Assembly (NCBI GenBank): GCA_030428705.1
Contig: JAUIDI010000006.1
Span: 62,001 to 126,000, forward strand
DNA length: 64,000 bases
Direction of reading: 5' to 3'
Source: Bacteroidia bacterium
GTDB taxonomy: Bacteria; Bacteroidota; Bacteroidia; Flavobacteriales; Flavobacteriaceae
The position numbers and the translations under genes were made by a program. Below the pieces are notes generated by a model. It searched no databases. It saw only the letters and a list, made by a program, of their open reading frames with translations, and was not told the origin of the DNA. Positions 28,803-38,003 of this stretch are shown here, piece after piece (within the stretch, counting starts at the first letter, position 1; every line of letters starts with the position of its first letter).

Positions 28803-29996
28803 ATGAGAACGATAGACCATTTTAATTTCGAGAATAAAAAAGCATTGATTCGAGTAGATTTCAATGTACCCTTGGATGCCGACTTTAACGTTACGGATAC
28901 CAATAGGGTCGAGGCGGCAAAACCGACCATTATCAAAGTATTGGAAGATGGAGGAAGTGCTGTTTTGATGAGCCATTTGGGAAGGCCGAAAGGACAAAGA
29001 AATCCGGATATGTCACTGAAACATATCTGTTCAAAGGTTTCTGAAATTATCGGTGTTCAGGTCAGGTTTGTCGAGGATTGTGTCGGTGAGGCAGCGGAAA
29101 AGGCAGTGGCCGATTTGCAACCCGGTGATGTCTTGTTGTTGGAAAATCTTCGTTTTCATGCGGAAGAGGAAAAAGGGGATGAAGGTTTTGCACAGCAGCT
29201 TTCGAAATTGGGTGACATTTATGTGAACGATGCTTTTGGAACGGCCCATAGGGCACACGCATCCACAACGATCGTGGCCCAATTCTTTCCCGATAAAAAA
29301 TGTTTTGGATATCTATTGGCCAAAGAAATCGACGCGATTGAAAAGGTGATGCGCACAGGTGAAAAACCGGTGCTCGCCATATTGGGAGGCGCTAAGGTTT
29401 CATCGAAGATTACCATCATAGAAAACATCTTGGATAAGGTTGATTACTTGATTATCGGCGGAGGGATGACCTATACATTCGTTAAGGCCCAAGGTGGGCA
29501 AGTGGGAGATTCGATTTGCGAGGATGATAAAATGGATCTGGCACTTGATATTTTGAAACAAGCCAAGGCGAAAGGGGTAGAAGTGTATATTCCCGTTGAC
29601 GTCGTGGCGGCAAATGCCTTTTCAAATGAGGCGGAAACAAAGATTGTCGATGTAGCCGAAATTCCGGAAGGTTGGCAAGGATTGGATGCCGGGCCAAGGA
29701 CTTTAGAGAACTTCAAGGCTGTCATCTTAAAGTCCAAAACCATATTATGGAACGGCCCTGTCGGCGTCTTTGAAATGGAAAGTTTTGCCAAAGGCACTAT
29801 CGCCATCGGAAACTATATTGAAGAAGCCACTAAAAACGGTGCTTTTTCTTTGGTAGGCGGAGGCGATTCCGTAGCTGCGGTCAAACAATTCGGCTTTGAG
29901 GACAAAGTAAGTTATGTCTCGACGGGTGGTGGCGCGATGCTCGAAAGCTTGGAAGGTAAAACGCTACCGGGAATCGCCGCAATATTGGAAGAATAA
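28803..29996 (+). CDS. pgk: Phosphoglycerate kinase
   Basis: The 397-residue glycolytic enzyme interconverts 1,3-bisphosphoglycerate plus ADP with 3-phosphoglycerate plus ATP. Signatures are RVDFNVPLD (residues ~18-26), [25 protein letters not shown], the nucleotide-site GGAKVSSKI and the C-terminal [14 protein letters not shown] with TGGGAMLE. Full length, two Rossmann-type lobes, cytoplasmic. It has its own promoter and is followed by a 116-bp gap before the transglycosylase gene. Confidence 0.98.
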   Translation: MRTIDHFNFENKKALIRVDFNVPLDADFNVTDTNRVEAAKPTIIKVLEDGGSAVLMSHLGRPKGQRNPDMSLKHICSKVSEIIGVQVRFVEDCVGEAAEKAVADLQPGDVLLLENLRFHAEEEKGDEGFAQQLSKLGDIYVNDAFGTAHRAHASTTIVAQFFPDKKCFGYLLAKEIDAIEKVMRTGEKPVLAILGGAKVSSKITIIENILDKVDYLIIGGGMTYTFVKAQGGQVGDSICEDDKMDLALDILKQAKAKGVEVYIPVDVVAANAFSNEAETKIVDVAEIPEGWQGLDAGPRTLENFKAVILKSKTILWNGPVGVFEMESFAKGTIAIGNYIEEATKNGAFSLVGGGDSVAAVKQFGFEDKVSYVSTGGGAMLESLEGKTLPGIAAILEE

Positions 29997-30112
29997 GGGC
30001 GTTATCGATAAAAGGGGATAAACGGTTTTTTTAGCGTTTAACACGTCAAAGTTTTATCTTTTCCAAAAAAAAGACGATTTTAGATGTTCCCGCTTTAACT
30101 CAAAACGCAACG

Positions 30113-31777
30113 ATGATCAAGAAAATCGGTATTCTTTCTTTTTCTATTCTTTTTTCCTTTTCGACTTTGCTGTCCGCCCAGGAGAATGATTCTATTCCCA
30201 CCAAGGTAAACGACACCCTTGTCATGGTATCGTCGGATACCACAGAGATGGATATGAAAGGTTTGGAACAGATGGAACTTATGGATTCGGAAACGGATTT
30301 GAAGGACAATCCGTTGGTTTTTTCCAAAAAAGACGAAAAGGCAAAGTACAATTTACAAGATAATCCTTTGGCGGCCAAGTACGATAGCTTGTGGATGAAA
30401 GAGTTGTACGAGAGTGCAGCGCTTTTTGACGAGATGTACGAAGAGGTCTCGACCTTGGATGTAACTAAAGAGCCTAGCACCGATGAGGTTTATGTTTACG
30501 ATTTACCAACTGACACTTTAAAGGCAAGGCTGGCGAAACTGAATCAAAAAACCCCGTTTAACGTTGCGTACAATCCATCCCTTGAGAATGTTATAAAGTC
30601 GTTCCTCACCCGAAAAAGAGGTTTGATGGAACGGATGCTGACCGTTAGCCAATTCTATTTTCCTTTGTTCGAGGAACAATTGGACAATCATGACATTCCC
30701 TTGGAAATGAAATACCTTTCGATCGTCGAATCGGCCTTGAACCCGAAAGCAAGGTCTCGGGTCGGGGCAACGGGCCTTTGGCAGTTCATGTACGGCACCG
30801 GAAAGATGTACAAACTCGATGTGAGCAGTTATGTAGACGAACGGAGCGACCCTATAAAATCGACGGAAGCCGCCTGCAAATATTTGGCGAAGTTGTATGA
30901 CATTTTTGATGATTGGGATTTGGCCCTGGCAGCCTACAATTCGGGCCCTGGCAATGTTAACAAGGCTATTCGAAGATCTGGCGGGTATATGAATTACTGG
31001 AACATTCGCCGAAACTTACCCCGTGAAACTGCTGGATATGTTCCTGCTTTTTTGGCCACAATGTACCTTTTCGAATATGCCGAAGAACATGATCTTAAGG
31101 GAAAAAAGGTAGAGCGGCCTTATTTCGAGACCGATACCATACAAGTAAAAAGCTTGATAACCTTTGATCAGATATCGAAGCTTGTCGGAATCAGCGTTGA
31201 AGAACTTAAAGTTTTGAATCCATCGTATAAATTGAACGTAATTCCGTTTATCGAGGGAAAAGAGTATGCTCTGAGATTGCCAAAAGAAGCCATGGGCAAA
31301 TTTGTTGCCAATGAAGTACAGATCTACGCCTTTGTCAAAAAAGAATTAGAAAGTAAGGAAAGTCCCTTACCCCAATTAATTAAACAAGCAGAGGCAAATC
31401 GAATACGGTATCGCGTAAGAAGTGGCGATTATTTGGGCAAGATCGCCGAGAGATATGGTGTCCGTGTCAGTCAAATAAAACAGTGGAACGGATTGCGAAG
31501 CAACAACTTGAGAATAGGGCAACGACTGACCATTTATCCAAGAAACAGGGGTGGAGCCGTAGTTTCTTCGGTCAAGAAAAATACAGTCTCGAACCCACAA
31601 AATCAGACTTTTCCACCAGGGACAAAGATTCATACGGTTCAGAGCGGCGATTCACTTTGGACGATTTCTAGAAAATATCCAGGAATTACTGTCGAAAATT
31701 TACGAGAATGGAACGGTATTAGTGGTAGCAAACTACAACCAGGCACAAAACTAAAATTGTGCGACTGTTCATCGTAA
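30113..31777 (+). CDS. MltD-like lytic transglycosylase with two LysM domains
   Basis: This 554-residue periplasmic/outer-membrane enzyme cleaves the MurNAc-GlcNAc bond of peptidoglycan. It has a signal peptide to about residue 22 (LLSAQ), an acidic linker, then the SLT domain at ~180-320: MKYLSIVESALNP with catalytic Glu 206, ATGLWQFMYGTGKMY, and ALAAYNSGPGNVNKAI. C-terminal LysM repeats at 433-476 (YRVRSGDYLGKIAERYG) and 507-551 (HTVQSGDSLWTISRKY) bind glycan strands. The domain order equals E. coli MltD, but there is no lipobox. The DUF4837 lipoprotein follows 12 nt downstream. Confidence 0.93.
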   Translation: MIKKIGILSFSILFSFSTLLSAQENDSIPTKVNDTLVMVSSDTTEMDMKGLEQMELMDSETDLKDNPLVFSKKDEKAKYNLQDNPLAAKYDSLWMKELYESAALFDEMYEEVSTLDVTKEPSTDEVYVYDLPTDTLKARLAKLNQKTPFNVAYNPSLENVIKSFLTRKRGLMERMLTVSQFYFPLFEEQLDNHDIPLEMKYLSIVESALNPKARSRVGATGLWQFMYGTGKMYKLDVSSYVDERSDPIKSTEAACKYLAKLYDIFDDWDLALAAYNSGPGNVNKAIRRSGGYMNYWNIRRNLPRETAGYVPAFLATMYLFEYAEEHDLKGKKVERPYFETDTIQVKSLITFDQISKLVGISVEELKVLNPSYKLNVIPFIEGKEYALRLPKEAMGKFVANEVQIYAFVKKELESKESPLPQLIKQAEANRIRYRVRSGDYLGKIAERYGVRVSQIKQWNGLRSNNLRIGQRLTIYPRNRGGAVVSSVKKNTVSNPQNQTFPPGTKIHTVQSGDSLWTISRKYPGITVENLREWNGISGSKLQPGTKLKLCDCSS

Positions 31778-31789
31778 ACCAGAAAACAT

Positions 31790-32794
31790 ATGAAACCGAG
31801 ACACTTGAGAACACTCACATGGGCATTATTGCTCATAGCAGTGCTATTCGTAGCATGCAAGGAAGACAAAAAAAACTACAAACCGACCTCTATAGGAGCC
31901 ATTAACTCTTTGGCCGTTGTCATCGATAACGAGCTTTGGAAAGGTAAGGTCGGCGATAAGGTGAGGGAACACTTTGCCGCTACGGTTGTCGGCCTCACAT
32001 GGGACGAACCCCTATTTTCCATAGAGCAGATGCCGACCCAGGTCTTTTCGGGTTCCATCAGAAACAGAAGGAATATTCTTTATGTTCAGAAAGATTCGGT
32101 CAATGTGGCCCATGTTAAGACAGATATGTACGCCATTCCCCAAAAGGTTGGGGTTGTTAAAGGAGGAACGGAAGATGAGCTGATTCAAAACCTGGAGGAG
32201 AAAGCGGATGAATTCATTACGGCTTTTAAGGATACCGAACTAAAAGTCTCACAAAAGAATTTTTTAAAATCGTTAAATAACGAGACGGTTTTACAGGATA
32301 AATTCGGAATAGCACTTAGTTTACCTTCCATCTATAGGATAGACGTGCGCAAAGACAATTTTGTCTGGATCGAGCGACAGATTCAAAAAGGCACTGCAAG
32401 CCTCATTGCGTATGAAATGCCAGGAGATTATTTCAAAAATGATTCGACCTTCATAAGGGATATTATCCATATGCGGGACTCCATTGGGGAAAAGTATATT
32501 CCAGGAGCCGATGTGCCGGGAAAAGTGACCCATATGCGAACAGAACCGGCCTTTGCGCCTTCTGTTTTTCCGGCTGAAATAGCAGGAAGGGAGGCCATTG
32601 AGGTCAGAGGTATTTGGGATATAAAGAACTATCCCATGGCGGGCCCCTTTTTGACCTATATCATCAAGGATACCGAAAATGACAGAATAATGGTGCTTGA
32701 AGGGTTCGTATTTGCCCCGGCAACTAATAAACGCGATGATATATTTCAGCTCGAAGCCATTATGAAGACCGTTAGATTTTTGCCTAAAGAATAG
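31790..32794 (+). CDS. DUF4837 family lipoprotein
   Basis: This 334-residue protein has a lipoprotein signal (LLIAVLFVAC, Cys ~23) and then the DUF4837 pattern SLAVVIDNELWKGKVGDKVREHF, with the block RRNILYVQKDS. The family is confined largely to Bacteroidota and has no established function. It lies 12 nt after the MltD-like gene and before a strong terminator, so the two form an operon, and a role in the cell envelope is likely. Confidence 0.88.
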   Translation: MKPRHLRTLTWALLLIAVLFVACKEDKKNYKPTSIGAINSLAVVIDNELWKGKVGDKVREHFAATVVGLTWDEPLFSIEQMPTQVFSGSIRNRRNILYVQKDSVNVAHVKTDMYAIPQKVGVVKGGTEDELIQNLEEKADEFITAFKDTELKVSQKNFLKSLNNETVLQDKFGIALSLPSIYRIDVRKDNFVWIERQIQKGTASLIAYEMPGDYFKNDSTFIRDIIHMRDSIGEKYIPGADVPGKVTHMRTEPAFAPSVFPAEIAGREAIEVRGIWDIKNYPMAGPFLTYIIKDTENDRIMVLEGFVFAPATNKRDDIFQLEAIMKTVRFLPKE

Positions 32795-32821
32795 ACAGAT
32801 TATCACCGAACGTTGTAAAAT

Positions 32822-32857
32822 AAAAAAGTCCCCCGAATTTACGTCGGGGGACTTTTC
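32822..32857. terminator. Bidirectional terminator between DUF4837 and small membrane gene 1
   Basis: The perfect 9-bp stem GTCCCCCGA/TCGGGGGAC has a 7-nt loop, flanked by AAAAAA on the left and TTTT on the right. It can end both the DUF4837 transcript (+) and the convergent small gene at 32878-33048 (-). Confidence 0.9.
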
Positions 32858-32877
32858 TTAAAATGGCACATATCTTG

Positions 32878-33048
32878 TTAGTCAAAGGCAAACCCTGTAG
32901 ACATCCTAAAAATTAACGCATAGGCGGCCACAATCAAAAGAAAGAAGCAAAACCAGGAAAAAACCTTAAAATATTTTTTAAGGATTAGATTCCCCCAATT
33001 TTTAAAAGCCTCCAGATAGATTTCTTTTACAAGTAAAATTTTCTTCAT
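32878..33048 (-). CDS. Small membrane protein, copy 1 (DUF6747-like)
   Basis: This 56-residue protein has an amphipathic basic N-terminal half (MKKILLVKEIYLEAFKNWG), a KYFKVFSWFCFF membrane entry, one hydrophobic segment of about 20 residues and the C-terminus TGFAFD. It is clearly paralogous to the next gene at 33325-33495: the IKEIYLEAF, YFKxFSWFCF and TGFAFD blocks match. I recall the family as the flavobacterial DUF6747 but cannot check. It ends 21 nt before a terminator. It is too short for many gene callers. Function unknown. Confidence 0.82.
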   Translation of the reverse strand: MKKILLVKEIYLEAFKNWGNLILKKYFKVFSWFCFFLLIVAAYALIFRMSTGFAFD

Positions 33049-33269
33049 ATTTCTTCATATTTTGGGTTAATAATTCATGATGGACTACAAAGTTGCGAAT
33101 AAGCGAAGTAGCAAAATAAATATTTAGGTAAGCGGACTGTAAATTGGGTTGATATGTTTTTTTTATTTTACCAACTCTTTTAAAGGTTAAAAACATCGAT
33201 AAAAACTTGACAGTAATTTGGCGTAACCCTAATAAAAAACAGGAAAGCAAGACTTTTGAATAGCTGTGA

Positions 33270-33300
33270 AAAAAAACGCCCAGAATATGTTCTGGGCGTT
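33270..33300 (-). terminator. Rho-independent terminator of small membrane gene 2
   Basis: Read on the minus strand, the stem AACGCCCAGA/TCTGGGCGTT is followed by eight T residues, 24 nt after the stop at 33325. Confidence 0.88.
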
Positions 33301-33324
33301 AGTGGTTAGGTTGGTTTGTATTCT

Positions 33325-33495
33325 TTAATCAAAGGCAAAGCCTGTCGCAAGTCTAAAAATGAAAGCGTAAAGCACAATTAGAAAAGCTGCAAAGCAAAAC
33401 CATGAGAAAGCTTTGAAATACGATTTGATAAGATAGTGGCCTAAATTTCTGAAGGCTTCCAAGTAGATTTCTTTAATAAGTAGGGCTGTTTTCAT
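33325..33495 (-). CDS. Small membrane protein, copy 2 (DUF6747-like)
   Basis: At 56 residues it is exactly the length of copy 1 and starts MKTALLIKEIYLEAFRNLG, continues YFKAFSWFCFAAF, and ends LATGFAFD. Conservation between the copies is strong over the whole length, while the DNA around them differs, so both are under protein-level selection. Each copy has its own terminator, so they are separately transcribed units rather than one operon. Confidence 0.84.
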   Translation of the reverse strand: MKTALLIKEIYLEAFRNLGHYLIKSYFKAFSWFCFAAFLIVLYAFIFRLATGFAFD

Positions 33496-33651
33496 GATTT
33501 GGGATTTTGATTCAACACTTTAATATATAACGTTACAACACTCGATACTGTATTTCTTAGGGTTTCTTTGTTGTGTAGGATGCCACCAGTGTTGTGATCA
33601 GTTGATTTTTGTAGCTATTTTTGCATTTGTAGGAAGAACAATTGTCAAAAT

Positions 33652-33685
33652 AAAAACCGCCGTTTGTTTTCAAACGGCGGTTTTT
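33652..33685 (-). terminator. Terminator of PorE-like gene
   Basis: The long perfect stem CCGCCGTTTG/CAAACGGCGG has a TTTT loop and is flanked by AAAAA and TTTTT. It is symmetric, so it works on both strands; it lies 22 nt after the stop of the minus-strand gene at 33708. Confidence 0.92.
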
Positions 33686-33707
33686 GCAAAGTTAGTTAGT
33701 CCTCAAG

Positions 33708-36245
33708 TTACATATTCACGATTATGAATTCCGATCTACGGTTGAGGTAGTGCTTCTGTTCGGTGCAGGCCACGCTTCCATCACATTCGTTCAATAAACG
33801 CTCCTCACCGTACCCTATGGCACTTTCGATTCGTTCAGGGGCAATACCCTGTTTGATAATGTAATCCCTAGTAGATTTCGCTCGGCTATCCGATAGATAT
33901 CTGTTATATATTCGCTTACCGCGTGAATCGGTGTGTGATTCGATTTTGATGACCATGTTTGGATATTCTTTCATTACCGCTACCAATTTGTCAAGCTCTT
34001 CCGCTGCATCACGCCTAATGTTGTATCTATCGAAATCAAAATGGATCATCTCTGTTTTCAGCTTCTTGATACCATCTTCGATCGCGATCATTTCTTTCAA
34101 TCGTCTCATGGATATATCTACGATGGTCGTGTCGTTTTGAGTCGTCGCCACCTCGCGTTGATCTTCAAAAAACTCGTCTTTCACTGTTTTCAAGGTATAT
34201 TTTGTATTCTCATCGAGATCCTCGAAAATGAAATGGCCATCATCATCGGTGACCACTTCTTTTAATTTAATATTGTTTTCATCCAATAACTGGACCAATG
34301 TTTTGGGCATGATATCCCCGGTTATTAATTCGGTCACCGTACCGGCAATAGCATTTTGGTTTGTAGGCACTTCTTCAACGACCAATTTTTTGAACGAATA
34401 GATATCATCATCGCCTTTTCCTCCCGCCCTATTCGAAGCGAAGAATCCTTTTTGGGTTTTCTCGTCGACGATATATGAAAAATCATCACGATTGCTGTTA
34501 ACGGGCTTCCCGAGGTTAAGCACTTCCTGAAAGCCCTCCTCCTCGTTATAAGCTGCCTCGAAAACATCTAGGCCACCTAAGCCGGTATGCCCATTCGATG
34601 AAAAATAGAGTTTTTCGGCATTGATAAACGGGAACATTTCTTTCTTTTCGGTGTTGATTTCAGGGCCTAGGTTTCGAGGCTCGGAATAGGTGCCGTTTTC
34701 AAGCACGTCAACGACAAATATGTCGGTTTCGCCAATGCTACCTGGCATATCCGACACAAAATAAAGTTGTTTCCCATCAGGACTTAGAGCCGGATGGCCT
34801 GTTGAATAATTATCACTATTGAAAGGCAGTTCTTCGGCTTCCGTCCATTCCTCATCCACTTTTCTAGACCTATATATTTTGAGATGGTTTACTCCGTTTT
34901 TGTCTCGACGAAGTTTTTTGCCGTAATTATTTCTGGTAAAGTATATTGTTTTCTTGTCGGGAGAAAATGTAACCGATGCCTCGTGGTATTTTGTATTTAT
35001 CTTCTTGGAAAACTTTAGGGCGTCCTTGAGATCTTGCGATTCTTCATTGATCTTGGCAACATATAGGTCCAAGTAAGGTTGGTTGTTCCATTTATACCGT
35101 CTGGTATTAAAAAAAGAAGAGTCTCTCGCCGAGGCAAACACAACTTGGTTGGAATCTAAGAACATGGGCGAAAAATCGGAATACTCGGTATTGATAGCCA
35201 TGTTTTTGATATCGAAATTTTTCTCAGTGTTTAAGATTTTGTCCAATACGACTTCGGTAGGCGTTTGATTACCACCAATATTATCATTAATGGAAATATC
35301 TCCTGTTTTTAGTTTTCGATTATAGAGGCGCATAAGCCGCTTGGCCCTACCATATTTACCCGTTCCTTTTAGAGTATGGGCATATTTGAAAACATAATCG
35401 GCGGACATGTCCTTGCCATATTTATCATAAAGAATGTCGTACCAATGGTAGGCTTTTTCCATATTCGTATTGAAATAATGGGAATCACCGGCCTTTTGGA
35501 TTATTTCGAACGAATAGTTTTTTTCTCCTTTTTTCAAAGCCTGTTCGTATAGTTCGGCAGCCTCGGCATACCACATTTTGTCGAAATAGTAATCGGCTTT
35601 TTGAATCAATTTATTTTTGTTCGGATTTTCATTTAAAGTATTTGCTGTACTTGATTTTTCTTTTTGCTTATCGATCATTTCGTAAGTGACCTCTTCAAGT
35701 GAGGGGCTGTTTTTCGATGCATCTTCCATAACTTGTGTAGCATCTATGGAAGAAACAAGAGTTTCGTGCTCTTGATTGACATCGCCCAAAGTTAAAATCC
35801 ACGTGTCGTCTTCGTACCTACCATCGAATTTTGAAGCACATGAATTGATGGCCGACCTCCAGCCTGAACTGTGTTGAATGTAAACGTAATTCAGGTTATT
35901 TTCCGGATTTTTGAACGAACCTGACTCAAAACCTCTTTTGTTGAATTTGTTCAAGGTCTTTTTGAGCTTGCGGCCACCTTTACTATACACCCCGACGATA
36001 ACGTAATAACCATCTTCGGCGCCATCAATGCTACCAAAAGAGCGCGTGGGAATATTGTGTTCTGCTGCTTCTTCTTTAAAGGTTTTGTCTTTTTCTTTAA
36101 AAACCGCTGATTGACGGGTATCACCAACCTTATATGGGGTATCGATGGTATTGTCGCTCACCAAAACAGTGCTATCGTCTTGCGCATTAAGGATAAATAG
36201 GGACCCTAATAGCAATAAGGCATAGGTTGCGATGCGTTTTTTCAT
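33708..36245 (-). CDS. PorE-like OmpA-family protein with N-terminal SPOR-like domain
   Basis: The 845-residue protein has a signal peptide (to ~21, ILNAQ; no lipobox). Next is a SPOR-like module (76-154: GYYVIVGVY, YVYIQH, WILTLG), then TPR helices (~210-305), a PD40-type propeller (~345-620; TFSPDKKTIYFTRNN, ALSPDGKQLYFVSD) and a carboxypeptidase-regulatory-like domain (~630-715). It ends in an OmpA peptidoglycan-binding domain (730-845; IHFDFDRYNIR, IESHTDSRG, LSDSRAKSTRDYI, LNRRSEF). TPR-propeller-CRD-OmpA is the order of Porphyromonas PorE, which anchors the type IX machinery to the cell wall; PorE lacks the N-terminal module and is a lipoprotein. The module closely resembles the two in the PorP/SprF fusion at 8747-10852, so the proteins may belong to one complex (inference). 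Confidence 0.9.
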   Translation of the reverse strand: MKKRIATYALLLLGSLFILNAQDDSTVLVSDNTIDTPYKVGDTRQSAVFKEKDKTFKEEAAEHNIPTRSFGSIDGAEDGYYVIVGVYSKGGRKLKKTLNKFNKRGFESGSFKNPENNLNYVYIQHSSGWRSAINSCASKFDGRYEDDTWILTLGDVNQEHETLVSSIDATQVMEDASKNSPSLEEVTYEMIDKQKEKSSTANTLNENPNKNKLIQKADYYFDKMWYAEAAELYEQALKKGEKNYSFEIIQKAGDSHYFNTNMEKAYHWYDILYDKYGKDMSADYVFKYAHTLKGTGKYGRAKRLMRLYNRKLKTGDISINDNIGGNQTPTEVVLDKILNTEKNFDIKNMAINTEYSDFSPMFLDSNQVVFASARDSSFFNTRRYKWNNQPYLDLYVAKINEESQDLKDALKFSKKINTKYHEASVTFSPDKKTIYFTRNNYGKKLRRDKNGVNHLKIYRSRKVDEEWTEAEELPFNSDNYSTGHPALSPDGKQLYFVSDMPGSIGETDIFVVDVLENGTYSEPRNLGPEINTEKKEMFPFINAEKLYFSSNGHTGLGGLDVFEAAYNEEEGFQEVLNLGKPVNSNRDDFSYIVDEKTQKGFFASNRAGGKGDDDIYSFKKLVVEEVPTNQNAIAGTVTELITGDIMPKTLVQLLDENNIKLKEVVTDDDGHFIFEDLDENTKYTLKTVKDEFFEDQREVATTQNDTTIVDISMRRLKEMIAIEDGIKKLKTEMIHFDFDRYNIRRDAAEELDKLVAVMKEYPNMVIKIESHTDSRGKRIYNRYLSDSRAKSTRDYIIKQGIAPERIESAIGYGEERLLNECDGSVACTEQKHYLNRRSEFIIVNM

Positions 36246-36746
36246 GGTCAGTTTATTAGAAAAATCGTGGGAATTTAAGATTGTCCTGGTTTTGTTGGAT
36301 ATTTAAAAAACATTTTATTGTTTTTCGAATTAATACTGCCGAGCACATTGCTAATTGTTAAAAATCAATTGGCTTTTATTAACCATAATAATCCTACCAT
36401 CGATTCTGAATTCCACTTACGACTATTTAGCATTGAACATCAAAGCGCACAAAGATTAACTTTGACGGCTCAGAGCCCAATGATTCATAAATTCAAATTT
36501 ACCGACTACTGAGTGAGGATATAAATTTTTGTTGTGAAAGGCCTGATTTGCGTCGTGAAGCCAGATAACATTGTTATTTCCTTTGTTTTCCTACGCCATT
36601 TATTAGGAAGTAACGCATAACTTATAGAGTGTTTTGGGCAAATAGACCGGCACGAACAACCTGCGATCATGACATAGACATATGGGAAAATAAAAACGCC
36701 TTTGAATTGATTCAAAGGCGTTTTTGTTTAGTTATAAATAGATTGT
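36246..36746. other. 501-nt intergenic stretch, AT-rich, no supported gene
   Basis: It lies between the start of the PorE-like gene and the stop of tatA, both on the minus strand. Apart from the terminator at 36692-36725 I find no gene and no perfect -7 element. Short open frames on either strand have no protein-like composition. It probably holds the promoter and leader of the PorE-like gene. Confidence 0.5.
36692..36725 (-). terminator. Terminator of tatA
   Basis: The perfect stem ACGCCTTTGAA/TTCAAAGGCGT has a 4-nt loop, flanked by AAAA and TTTT. It lies 21 nt beyond the tatA stop. Confidence 0.9.
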
Positions 36747-36929
36747 CTATTCTTTTTTATCTTCAATTTTTTCATCCTCTTTTGAGGCATCCTTGAATTC
36801 CTTGATTCCGCTTCCAAGCCCTCGCATAAGTTCAGGAATTTTTTTCCCTCCGAATAAAAGCAAGACGATTACGACCACAACGGCAATTTGCCAAGGCCCA
36901 ATTGCTAAAAATGTATTTAAAATTGCCAT
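36747..36929 (-). CDS. tatA: Twin-arginine translocase subunit TatA
   Basis: The 60-residue protein has the TatA/E layout: a single membrane helix (residues ~10-27, [17 protein letters not shown]), the [16 protein letters not shown] hinge, an amphipathic helix and a charged tail. It pulls folded twin-arginine substrates across the inner membrane with TatC, which is not in this window. Monocistronic, with a clear -7 element and terminator. Confidence 0.96.
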   Translation of the reverse strand: MAILNTFLAIGPWQIAVVVVIVLLLFGGKKIPELMRGLGSGIKEFKDASKEDEKIEDKKE

Positions 36930-36950
36930 AGTTTAAATTTTAATGGATAA

Positions 36951-36958
36951 CAAATGTA
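36951..36958 (-). promoter_or_regulatory. Promoter -7 element (TACATTTG) of tatA
   Basis: The minus strand reads TACATTTG, a perfect match to TAnnTTTG, ending 21 nt before the tatA ATG. Confidence 0.65.
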
Positions 36959-37113
36959 CTAAAAAAGTAATTAAGAGCCCGTTAATATTAACGCCCAAAG
37001 GCGATTTTAATTACCCGGGCGATAATTATTTGATTATTGCGGTTTGCACCCGATCAATTGGTTAAGGGGATTATAAAATTTAATGGAACCGTATCATAAT
37101 TCAACCGCATCCT

Positions 37114-37121
37114 TATCTTTG
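37114..37121 (+). promoter_or_regulatory. Promoter -7 element (TATCTTTG) of M23 peptidase gene
   Basis: This perfect TAnnTTTG match ends 6 nt before the ATG at 37128. The transcript would start at or next to the start codon, which implies leaderless translation. Confidence 0.6.
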
Positions 37122-37127
37122 CTTATT

Positions 37128-37997
37128 ATGGCCAAGAAGGTAAAAAAAAGAAAGGAAATTAAAAGGAAGCTCTTGCACAAGTATCGCTTGGTCATACTTA
37201 ATGAAAGCACTTTTGAAGAAAAAATATCCTTTAAACTGAGCCGATTGAACGTATTTGTGACCGGTTCCCTTTTTATCATCGGTTTAATTGGCTTGACCAT
37301 TCTGCTCATTGCATTCACCCCGCTTAGGGAATACATACCGGGATATTCTTCTACCGAATTGAAGCGGCAGGCCACAGAGCTTACCTATAAGACTGATTCT
37401 TTGGTACGCACCCTGGATTATACCAATCGTTATCTTGATAATGTCCGTATGGTGCTGAGAGGAGAGGTCGAGAATACAGTCGTGAATCGTGATTCGCTTT
37501 TCGGGCAGTATAAATTAGATCCTTCTACGGTAGATTTAACACCGATTAAAGAAGATTCCATGTTAAGGGCAGAGGTCGCTCTCGAAGACAAATACAATCT
37601 TTTTGAAAGAAATGCCGAAAAGGTTGGAATAGTTTTCTTTCCCCCAATATCGGGAATGGTGACCCAGCAATACGATTCTAACACCAAGCACTATGCGGTG
37701 GATGTGGTCGCCCCGAAAGACTCCCCGGTCAAGGCGGTTGCCAATGGCGTGGTCATTTTTGCCGAATGGACCGCCGACACGGGCTATGTGGTGATTATCG
37801 AACATAAGGAAGGATTTCTCAGTGCCTATAAGCACAATGGATCATTGAACAAAAACCAGGGCGATTTGGTAAGGGCCGGTGAAGTCATAGCTTCCGTGGG
37901 CAACACAGGCGAGCTAACGACAGGCCCTCATTTGCATTTCGAACTTTGGGATAACGGTACGCCGGTCAACCCACTCGACTTCATTGATTTCAAATAG
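37128..37997 (+). CDS. M23 family zinc endopeptidase (peptidoglycan hydrolase), membrane-anchored
   Basis: The 289-residue protein has a very basic cytoplasmic N-terminus (AKKVKKRKEIKRKL), one membrane helix (residues ~48-70), a periplasmic linker, and a C-terminal LytM/M23 domain at ~175-287. Metal ligands are visible in HYAVDVVAPKDS (H and D) and GPHLHFELW (HxH). M23 enzymes cut peptide cross-links in peptidoglycan. I start at ATG 37128 rather than an in-frame ATG 45 nt upstream because the promoter element at 37114 lies between them. The GH3 gene follows 6 nt downstream. Confidence 0.92.
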   Translation: MAKKVKKRKEIKRKLLHKYRLVILNESTFEEKISFKLSRLNVFVTGSLFIIGLIGLTILLIAFTPLREYIPGYSSTELKRQATELTYKTDSLVRTLDYTNRYLDNVRMVLRGEVENTVVNRDSLFGQYKLDPSTVDLTPIKEDSMLRAEVALEDKYNLFERNAEKVGIVFFPPISGMVTQQYDSNTKHYAVDVVAPKDSPVKAVANGVVIFAEWTADTGYVVIIEHKEGFLSAYKHNGSLNKNQGDLVRAGEVIASVGNTGELTTGPHLHFELWDNGTPVNPLDFIDFK

Positions 37998-38003
37998 GTC
38001 TTT

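Noticed and set aside
36318-36715. Two short open frames in the gap upstream of the PorE-like gene
   Set aside because: AT-rich composition, no family, no promoter, and one runs through the tatA terminator hairpin.
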